Assembly: GCA_910589055.1 (NCBI GenBank)
Contig: CAJURN010000004.1
Location: 62,001 to 126,000, forward strand
DNA: 64,000 bases
Origin: an uncultured Muribaculaceae bacterium
GTDB taxonomy: Bacteria > Bacteroidota > Bacteroidia > Bacteroidales > Muribaculaceae
Reading direction: 5' to 3'
Under the pieces are notes generated by a model. It ran no database searches, was not told the origin of the DNA, and saw only the letters and a program-made list of their open reading frames with translations. Of this stretch, positions 57,480-64,000 are shown in pieces. Position 1 is the first letter of the stretch. Every line of letters begins with the position of its first letter. The translations under genes and the position numbers were made by a program.

Positions 57480-60400
57480 ATGACAAAGCCAAGCGCAATA
57501 CTTCTTCTCGCCGCAGCCATGGCAACTTCGGCAGCCTCGGCCTACCAGCCCTCGCACTATGCCGCATCCTCCGCTCTCTCCGAAGGCAAATGGGTGAAAG
57601 TAAAAGCCACAGGCTCCGGAATACGTCAGATTACCTACGACCAGCTACGCCAATGGGGATTCTCATCGCCCGAAAACGTGACCGTATTCGGTTACAGCGC
57701 CCTTGAAGCAGCCAACCACAGTTTCCCGGCCGACTTCCCCGACGACATCGTACAGACAGCCTCGATGCACACAGCCGACGGCCGTGTGCTCTTCTATGCC
57801 GAGGCCGACGCGAAAATAACCGTCAACGCTGTCCGAAGCGCGACAATCACACGAAACTTCCACGACTCCTGCGCCTACTACTTCATCACCGACAACGCGC
57901 CGCGCAAGGAAATCGCATCCGTGGCCGTGACAGCATCGGCAAGCCGCACTTTCGACTCCCACTGGCATGCCGACTTCATCGAACGCGAGGTACAGAACGT
58001 GGGTGCGACCGGCGTCTACTTCCATGGCCGTCGTCTCGGACAGGGCGATTCGGAGAACTTTGCCTTCCGCCTGCGCGATTACAGCACATCGACAACTCTC
58101 GGCACCGGTCTTCAGGGATACTTCCGCTACGATTACGCGATGAAGGCATCGGTAAAGAGCAGCATGACAGTAACATATCCTTCCGACCTAACCGTATCCT
58201 CCATCAGAAACAACACATGTACATCGCTGTCAAACTCATCGCGCTACTACAACAGCAGCTACGGCGATGCCCGCTTCACCCCGGCATCCGGCTCGACCAT
58301 CACCGACTATGTGATGAACGTGAACATTGCCGTGCCCGCAGGTCTCTCTCCCGAGTATTGCGCAGTGGACAAGGCTTTTGTTCTTTATCCGCGCTTCAAC
58401 CGTCTCAATGACGACGAGGAGAGCCTGCGGATGAACTTTCTCGCTGGCACATATCTCGCCACAGGACAGCACTTCACCGTTTCCGGAGCTGACCGCGACG
58501 CCGAAATCTGGGACATCACGAATCCTCTTGCCATCACCCGCCACGACACACGCTACGACGCATCGTCGCGCACCGTCACAGCGGCCTTCAAGAGCGGCCT
58601 GTCGTGCACGCTCATCGCCTTCAACCCCTCCCACACCATGCCGGGAGTGGAATTCGACTCCGATGTCGTGGCTCAGAACATCCACGCCGCCGAAACGCCT
58701 GAAATGGCTATCATCACCACCCGCACAATGCAGCCTTACGCCCAGGAATACGCCGACATGCGCCGCCGCACCGACGGACTTGAGGCCACAGTGTTCGTAC
58801 AGGACGATATTTTCAATGAATTCTCATCCGGCGTGCGCCATCCCGCCGCCTACCGCCGTATGGCAAAGATGTTCTACGACCGCGACCCGCTGCGCTTCCG
58901 CCACATTCTCCTCTACGGATGCTCCACATGGGACAGCCGTTTCATAACCGTGCCCAAGTCGGACATGCTTCTCTGCTTCCCGGCCGAAAACACCGGCGTG
59001 ACAAACGACCTCAACAGCTGCTACACAGCCGACCTCTATTTCGGCATGCTCTCGGATGATTTCGACATCAACCGCATCGAATACCTTCCCACCGAAGTGA
59101 ATGTAGGCCGCCTTACTCCCTCTGAAAGCTCCAAAGCGCAGGCTTATACACGCAAGGTCGAGAAATATCTCACATCCCGCCCCGACCCCGCCACCTACAT
59201 GCGCGCACTCATGCTCAGCGACGACGGCGACGGAAACAAGCACCTCATCCAGTCGGAAGAGGCAATCGCCACCCTCCAGTCCTACAATCCGGATATAGCG
59301 GCCATACGCGCCCACAACCTGCTATACCCGTGGGAAAACGGCGTGGCTGTCGAGGCCCGCTCGCTCATCACCCGCTCGCTCACCCGCGGCCAGGGATACT
59401 TCTCGTACAGCGGCCACGGCAATGCCACATATATCTGCGCACACCTGTGGAACACCAAGCTCGCGGAATCCACAAAATACAGCGTGCCCGGATTCGCCAT
59501 GATGTCGACCTGCGACACCTACCCCTTCATCCACCTCAGCAATTCCATCGCCGAAGGCATGATATTCAATCCCGAAGGCGGTATGATCGGAATCGTGGCC
59601 TCCAGCGGCCCCGTGTTCCTCGAATACAACCAGGCAACCAACCTTTCCGTGGCACGCGAATATGCCAACGCAAGCCCCGGAACGACATTCGGCGACCTCT
59701 TCACAAAAGCACGCAACCGAATCGCCCCCACCCTCGATACATACCGTGCAATCAATGCCATATCCTATAACTTCTGCGGCGACCCTTCCATCGCAGTACC
59801 CGTGCCCGAATACCGCCTTGTTCTTGACACTGTCGACGACATGCCTGCGACTTCCGAGGTAAACGTGGCACCCCTTCGCACCGTGCGCATCACAGCCCAC
59901 GTGGCCGATGCAGCCGGGAATGCAGTCACCGATTTCAACGGCACCGGACTTCTCGAACTTTACGACGGCCCGTCGATACTTTCCACAACAGTTAAGGACG
60001 GAAGCAACGACACATCCATGACCGTTCCCGTTGAGGAATCAATACTTCTCGAAAAGGCTCTCAGCGTGCTCAACGGACGCGTCGAGGCTTCTTTCAACAT
60101 TCCAGCTCCGGGCGTTGAGGGAGCACTCAACCGCCTCACCCTCTCCGCTTCCGACACAAGCACCGGAAAAGCAGCCGCAGGAAGCTCCAAGGTAATAAAA
60201 GTTGGCAAATACGACAGTGCGCTCGCTGCCGGGCTCGACACTTCCGCTCCCGTAATCGAGCAATTCTACATAAATTCGCCCGACTTCGTCAGCGGAGGCC
60301 TCACCACTGCCGACTTCACCGTGACAGCCATTGTTGACCCCTCGCCCACAGGAGTGAACATGTCGACACGCATCATCGGCGCTGCTCCCTCGCTCGTGCT

Positions 60401-60866
60401 CGACGGCACAACGGCCTATCCCGACTTCGCCTACACTGCCACGTACCTACCCGACGGACGCATCCGCTTCGACCTGCCCGTAAATTCCGTGGCCGACGGA
60501 CGTCACACTCTGCGCCTGTCGCTCGCCAACAATGCCGGAACCCGCACATCGGCCTCGCTCGACTTCCAGTGCGTAGCCACCACAACCGGTGTGACCCTCT
60601 CAACCGACCTTGAGGTGGCACGCGAATCAGTGGAATTTGACCTGAACCACAACTTCTCCGACAATCCCACCGCACGCCTTGTTATCCTCGACCACGAGGG
60701 CAACACCGTGCTCTCGCGCGAGAACGTATCCTTCCCCTTCGTATGGAACCTCAAGGACAGCAAGGGTGCCGACGTGCCCGACGGACGCTATACGGCCTTC
60801 TCAACTTTCCGCAAGGACCAGATTTACACCCACACACCCAAAACGGAAATCGTTGTCATTCGTTAA
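57480..60866 (+). CDS. porU2: Type IX secretion C25-like sortase paralog PorU2
   Basis: The 1128-residue secreted protein (signal MTKPSAILLLAAAMATSAASA) shares PorU's layout. It has an N-terminal beta domain (WVKVKATGSGIRQITYDQLRQWGF, close to the PorU stretch), a C25 domain with catalytic His646 in YFSYSGHGNATY and Cys678 in MMSTCDTYPF, beta-sandwich domains, and a FlgD-like end (FVWNLKDSKGADVPDGRYTAF). The two C25 genes flank rex and the FAH-like gene. PorU2 paralogs are known in several Bacteroidales; their division of labour with PorU is unclear. A strong terminator follows. Confidence 0.85.
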   Translation: MTKPSAILLLAAAMATSAASAYQPSHYAASSALSEGKWVKVKATGSGIRQITYDQLRQWGFSSPENVTVFGYSALEAANHSFPADFPDDIVQTASMHTADGRVLFYAEADAKITVNAVRSATITRNFHDSCAYYFITDNAPRKEIASVAVTASASRTFDSHWHADFIEREVQNVGATGVYFHGRRLGQGDSENFAFRLRDYSTSTTLGTGLQGYFRYDYAMKASVKSSMTVTYPSDLTVSSIRNNTCTSLSNSSRYYNSSYGDARFTPASGSTITDYVMNVNIAVPAGLSPEYCAVDKAFVLYPRFNRLNDDEESLRMNFLAGTYLATGQHFTVSGADRDAEIWDITNPLAITRHDTRYDASSRTVTAAFKSGLSCTLIAFNPSHTMPGVEFDSDVVAQNIHAAETPEMAIITTRTMQPYAQEYADMRRRTDGLEATVFVQDDIFNEFSSGVRHPAAYRRMAKMFYDRDPLRFRHILLYGCSTWDSRFITVPKSDMLLCFPAENTGVTNDLNSCYTADLYFGMLSDDFDINRIEYLPTEVNVGRLTPSESSKAQAYTRKVEKYLTSRPDPATYMRALMLSDDGDGNKHLIQSEEAIATLQSYNPDIAAIRAHNLLYPWENGVAVEARSLITRSLTRGQGYFSYSGHGNATYICAHLWNTKLAESTKYSVPGFAMMSTCDTYPFIHLSNSIAEGMIFNPEGGMIGIVASSGPVFLEYNQATNLSVAREYANASPGTTFGDLFTKARNRIAPTLDTYRAINAISYNFCGDPSIAVPVPEYRLVLDTVDDMPATSEVNVAPLRTVRITAHVADAAGNAVTDFNGTGLLELYDGPSILSTTVKDGSNDTSMTVPVEESILLEKALSVLNGRVEASFNIPAPGVEGALNRLTLSASDTSTGKAAAGSSKVIKVGKYDSALAAGLDTSAPVIEQFYINSPDFVSGGLTTADFTVTAIVDPSPTGVNMSTRIIGAAPSLVLDGTTAYPDFAYTATYLPDGRIRFDLPVNSVADGRHTLRLSLANNAGTRTSASLDFQCVATTTGVTLSTDLEVARESVEFDLNHNFSDNPTARLVILDHEGNTVLSRENVSFPFVWNLKDSKGADVPDGRYTAFSTFRKDQIYTHTPKTEIVVIR

Positions 60867-60896
60867 AAAGGACTGTCACACGTCATAAAATCATCA

Positions 60897-60922
60897 CACG
60901 GGGGCAATAATATGCCCCCGTG
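60897..60922 (+). terminator. Terminator after porU2
   Basis: CACGGGGGCA (60897-60906) pairs perfectly with TGCCCCCGTG (60913-60922) around a 6-base loop, followed by TCAGTTATTT. Confidence 0.75.
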
Positions 60923-60967
60923 TCAGTTATTTAGATGTTGAATAATCTCCAACAACCTGACAAGCGC

Positions 60968-62173
60968 ATGAAAATACTCCGTCATATCATACTCCTCTGT
61001 CTTCCCCTTGCCGCCTGCATGCAGGCAAGCGCGGCAAGCGATAAAGACCAGTTCAACCCTATCGAGACAGGCGTGACCTCGCTCAGCATCGCCCCTGATG
61101 CCCGTGGTGCGTCGATGGGTGACCTCGGTGCCGCAACCGACCCCGATGCCAACTCCCAGTTCTGGAACCCGTCGAAATATGCCTTCGCTTACAGCCAGGC
61201 CGCCGTGTCGCTCAGCTACACCCCGTGGCTCCGCAAACTCGTCAACGATATCTTCCTCGCCAATCTCGCAGGCTACTGGAAATTCGGCTCGGAAGACAAT
61301 CAGGCCGTCAGCGCCTCACTGCGCTACTTCTCGCTCGGTGAAGTAAATACATCAGGCCCCGGCGGCGATGCAGGACAGAGCCTCAACCCCTACGAAATGT
61401 CGTTCGACGTGGGCTACTCCCGCAAGCTCTCCGAAAAATTCTCGATGGGTATCGTGTTCCGCTACATCTACTCCGACCTCGGATTCTCCGAATCATACGC
61501 AGGCGACCAGACCACCGGTGCATCCGCCTTCTCGGCCGATATCTCCGGCTACTACACCACCTATCCCGTGATCGGACGCAACGAATGTCAGTGGTCCTGG
61601 GGCTGGGACATTTCCAACATCGGTACGAAGGTATCCTACAACAACGGCGAGAATCCCGCCTTCCTGCCCACCAACCTGCGTCTCGGAACATCATTCATGT
61701 TCCCCCTGGCCGACTACCACACCCTCGCCATCAACCTTGACCTCAATAAACTTCTCGTGCCCACACGTCCGCGCGAGAGCCAGTACGACGTCAACACCCC
61801 CGAAGGCGAGCGCGAATACATCGAAGCGGTTGAAAAATGGAAAAACATGTCGCCCTTCACCGGCATCTTCAAGTCATTCGGCGACGCTCCCGGTGGGTTC
61901 AAGGAAGAACTTCGTGAAATCACCTGGTCGCTCGGCGCCGAATACGCCTACAACAACCAGTTCTTCCTCCGCGCAGGCTACTACTACGAACACGAGCTCA
62001 AAGGCAACCGCCAGTACTTCGGCTTCGGCGCCGGCTTCTCGCTCAACGTAGTGCGCCTTGACGCATCCTACATGCTCGCCACAGCCCAGACATCGCCGCT
62101 CGACCAGACCCTCCGCTTCTCCCTCACCTTCGACATGGACGGCCTGCGCGACCTCGTAGGCAAGCGCCGCTAA
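60968..62173 (+). CDS. porV: Type IX secretion outer-membrane protein PorV
   Basis: The start at 60968 (MKILRHIILLCLPLAACMQASA) gives a 401-residue protein with a signal peptide. The mature part is a FadL-like 14-stranded barrel: TSLSIAPDARGASMGDLGAAT, FWNPSKYAFAYSQAAVSLSYTPWL, YEMSFDVGYSRKLSEKFSMGIVFRYIYSDLGF, and a C-terminal strand RFSLTFDM. The ARGASMGDLGAA and NPSKYAF segments are hallmarks of PorV/LptO. PorV collects type IX cargo at the Sov translocon and brings it to PorU. A terminator separates it from porU2, so it has its own promoter, which I could not place. Confidence 0.92.
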   Translation: MKILRHIILLCLPLAACMQASAASDKDQFNPIETGVTSLSIAPDARGASMGDLGAATDPDANSQFWNPSKYAFAYSQAAVSLSYTPWLRKLVNDIFLANLAGYWKFGSEDNQAVSASLRYFSLGEVNTSGPGGDAGQSLNPYEMSFDVGYSRKLSEKFSMGIVFRYIYSDLGFSESYAGDQTTGASAFSADISGYYTTYPVIGRNECQWSWGWDISNIGTKVSYNNGENPAFLPTNLRLGTSFMFPLADYHTLAINLDLNKLLVPTRPRESQYDVNTPEGEREYIEAVEKWKNMSPFTGIFKSFGDAPGGFKEELREITWSLGAEYAYNNQFFLRAGYYYEHELKGNRQYFGFGAGFSLNVVRLDASYMLATAQTSPLDQTLRFSLTFDMDGLRDLVGKRR

Positions 62174-62189
62174 GTCACCGCCGACGCCG

Positions 62190-62306
62190 CCTCAGCGTCC
62201 GCCAGGACGCTGATTTATCCATAACCCCGTACACCGAAGGCCTTGGCCGAAGGTGTGCGGGGACAGACTCAAAAATAAACCGTGGCGTCCGGAGGACGCC
62301 GATTTA
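62190..62306. repeat. Dispersed GC-rich triple-hairpin repeat, copy 2
   Basis: Three stems: CAGCGTCC/GGACGCTG (62193-62200, 62205-62212), CCCCGTACACC/GGTGTGCGGGG with one mismatch (62225-62235, 62252-62262), and GGCGTCC/GGACGCC (62284-62290, 62294-62300). It shares words and order with 12450-12562 and lies between porV and ispF. Confidence 0.65.
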
Positions 62307-62332
62307 CAAACTCTCGCACATTCCATAATTCC

Positions 62333-62809
62333 ATGAACTTCCGAATCGGAACCGGTTACGACGTCCATCGACTTGTCGAAGGACGCCGTTGTATTATCTG
62401 CGGAGTTGACATCCCGCACGAAAAAGGACTTCTCGGCCACAGCGACGCCGACGTTGCCATCCACGCCCTGTGCGACGCCCTGCTCGGAGCCGCCGCCATG
62501 CGCGACATCGGCTACCACTTCCCCGACACCGACCCGCGGTGGAAAGGCGCCGACTCACGCATGCTCCTGCGCGAGGTTGTAAGGCTCCTGGCCGCCGAAG
62601 GCTACCGCGTGGGCAACGTCGACGTATGTATCATAGCCCAACGCCCCAAGATGCTCCCCTACATCGGACAGATGCAGCAAAATCTTGCCGCCGACCTCGG
62701 TGTGGAACCCGGATGCGTGTCCGTAAAAGCCACCACCACCGAGCACCTCGGATTCACAGGCCGCGGCGAAGGCATCGCCGCCCAGGCCGCAGCACTGATC
62801 TGCAAATAA
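62333..62809 (+). CDS. ispF: 2-C-methyl-D-erythritol 2,4-cyclodiphosphate synthase
   Basis: The ATG at 62333 gives the canonical start MNFRIGTGYDVHRLVEGR and a 158-residue protein, the normal IspF length; an in-frame upstream extension translates the repeat and is rejected. Asp and His of GYDVH and the His of LLGHSDADVAIHALCDALLG are the Zn ligands, and the conserved ATTTEHLGFTGRGEGIAAQA region closes the active site. The enzyme makes MEcPP in the MEP isoprenoid pathway. In Bacteroidales ispF commonly follows porV, as here. Confidence 0.96.
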   Translation: MNFRIGTGYDVHRLVEGRRCIICGVDIPHEKGLLGHSDADVAIHALCDALLGAAAMRDIGYHFPDTDPRWKGADSRMLLREVVRLLAAEGYRVGNVDVCIIAQRPKMLPYIGQMQQNLAADLGVEPGCVSVKATTTEHLGFTGRGEGIAAQAAALICK

Positions 62810-62836
62810 TCCCTCACCCATAACCTTAAATCAAAC

Positions 62837-64000
62837 ATGAAAAAATTCCTACTCCCGGCCCTGATGGCCCTGGTGTGCCTTGGAGCACACGCCCGGCGAG
62901 ACGTACAACGAATCACCAGCACCGAAGATGCCCTGTGGCAGGAAACAAAAATCGCATCGGTAAAGAAACCGTCACGCACCCCCGACCTCACCGTCTCAGC
63001 ATCGGAAGAGGGTGTACCCCTGAAAGCATGGGGCACCACTTTCAACGAACTCGACTGGGACACATTCCTGCTCCTGACCCGCGACGAGCAGGACGAAATC
63101 ATGCGCAATCTTTTCGCGCCCGACGGCGACCTGCGTTTCTCCCGCGGACGAATCGGAATGAACTGCAACGACTATGGCCGCTCATGGTTCTCATGCGATG
63201 AAGTCCCCGGCGACCTTGAGCTGCGCCACTTCAACATCGACCGCGACAAGACATCCATTATCCCCCTCATCCGCGCCGCTCAGAAGTACCGCCCCGACCT
63301 TGCCTGCTGGGCCTCGCCCTGGAGCCCGCCCTCATGGATGAAAATCAACGGCGACTACCCCGTTGTCAGCAGCCGTTTCAACAACGCCGACCCGAAGGTC
63401 GACTACCTGCTCTACGGCACAGTCGAGGGCATTGATGAGGACGAAATGAAATTCCTCGGCGAACGCAACGGAAAATTCCCCCGCCGCCTCGCCACGCAGG
63501 ACTACTTCATCCAGGATCCCCGTTACCTCCGCGCCTATGCCGAATACTTCTGCCGCTTCATCGACGAATACGCCGCACAGGGTGTGCCCGTCGACATGGT
63601 GATATTCCAGAACGAACCTTACAGCTACACCCCCTATCCCGGCTGCCCCTGGACTGCCGAAGGCACAATCCGCTTCAACCGCGACTACCTCTCCCCCGCG
63701 CTCCGCAAGCGCCATCCCGAAGTGAAGCTCTATCTTGGCACATTCAACACCAACCGTCAGGATCACGTCGAAAAAATCCTCTCCGATCCCGGGCTGCGCG
63801 AAGCTATCGACGGGGTTGCCTTCCAGTGGGAAGGTCGCGAGATTCTGCCCGAAATCCGCCGACAATATCCGCAGTACAGCTACATCTGCTCCGAGAGCGA
63901 ATGTGGCAACGGCTCTATGGACTGGAACGCCGGACAGCACACATTCTTCCTCATATCCGACAACATGGGCAACGGCGTTGATGAGTGGTACAATTGGAAC
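62837..64000 (+). CDS. GH30 family glycosidase, secreted (3' end outside window)
   Basis: The frame starts at an ATG at 62837 and stays open for 388 codons to the window edge. MKKFLLPALMALVCLGAHA is a signal peptide. The catalytic barrel shows the GH30 pattern: GTTFNELDWDTFLLL, FSRGRIGMNCNDYG, CWASPWSPPSWMK, and MVIFQNEPYS with the acid/base candidate Glu260. SESECGNG with Glu353/Glu355 follows, one of which is the expected nucleophile. GH30 members act on beta-glucosides, beta-1,6-glucans, xylans or glucosylceramide; the SPWSPPSWMK motif is general to the family. It follows ispF by 27 bp. Its C-terminal beta domain lies beyond the window. Confidence 0.88.
   Translation, partial: MKKFLLPALMALVCLGAHARRDVQRITSTEDALWQETKIASVKKPSRTPDLTVSASEEGVPLKAWGTTFNELDWDTFLLLTRDEQDEIMRNLFAPDGDLRFSRGRIGMNCNDYGRSWFSCDEVPGDLELRHFNIDRDKTSIIPLIRAAQKYRPDLACWASPWSPPSWMKINGDYPVVSSRFNNADPKVDYLLYGTVEGIDEDEMKFLGERNGKFPRRLATQDYFIQDPRYLRAYAEYFCRFIDEYAAQGVPVDMVIFQNEPYSYTPYPGCPWTAEGTIRFNRDYLSPALRKRHPEVKLYLGTFNTNRQDHVEKILSDPGLREAIDGVAFQWEGREILPEIRRQYPQYSYICSESECGNGSMDWNAGQHTFFLISDNMGNGVDEWYNWN

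Noticed and set aside
62282..62332. N-terminal extension of IspF
   Set aside because: It translates the triple-hairpin repeat; MNFRIGTGYDVH at 62333 is the normal IspF start.

Overview
The window reads as chromosome of a Bacteroidales bacterium, most likely close to Muribaculaceae (a family-level guess). Evidence: many genes are preceded by the Bacteroidota -7 box TAnnTTTG and lack an obvious Shine-Dalgarno sequence. The gene content is also typical: DUF4292, EnvC-like, DUF4105, GH92, GH31 and GH30 proteins, a porU/porV type IX secretion locus, and ferredoxin-linked 2-oxoacid oxidoreductase. The core genome is GC-rich; one 8.5-kb insert is visibly AT-richer.

Layout. 1-8009 (+): end of a TPR protein, DUF4292 lipoprotein, EnvC-like protein and polysaccharide flippase, then a PD-(D/E)XK nuclease, an RsmF-type rRNA methyltransferase and an MsbA-like ABC exporter. 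8174-10920 (+): korDABC behind a palindromic promoter. 11106-17832 (-): DUF4105 protein, a secreted protein and a large outer-membrane barrel protein. 17986-21920 (-): divIC, a small membrane protein, mutS and a GNAT gene. 22114-27822 (-): glgB followed by four coupled envelope genes of unknown function. 28039-29912 (-): hflX and a small secreted protein. 29931-34716: divergent GH92 (-) and GH31 (+) genes sharing one perfectly palindromic promoter. 34765-39666: ribE, a TlpA-like thioredoxin, a carboxypeptidase-regulatory-domain protein, tRNA-Leu(CAA) and trpB2.

40116-50507: a secreted-protein gene cut in two by an integrative mobilizable element (41781-50279). The halves rejoin in frame across an 8-bp direct repeat, CATACCTT. 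The element carries paired arm-type repeats at both ends, a tyrosine integrase, an excisionase-like HTH protein, a DUF3987 protein, a MobV relaxase, a helically phased TTCCG array, a long nested-stem RNA candidate, and a three-gene cargo operon (PH-like membrane protein, secreted HExxH peptidase, small membrane protein).

50525-64000 (+): a secreted protein with the same C-terminal tail, then porU, rex, a degenerate FAH-fold protein, porU2, porV, ispF and a GH30 glycosidase cut by the window end. The shared tail next to porU/porU2/porV suggests these are type IX cargo (inference).

Intergenic DNA holds three dispersed repeat families. The most striking has at least six copies: short-word arms (GTGAA or GGCAA words) around a conserved GATAATGG...CCATTATC core hairpin.
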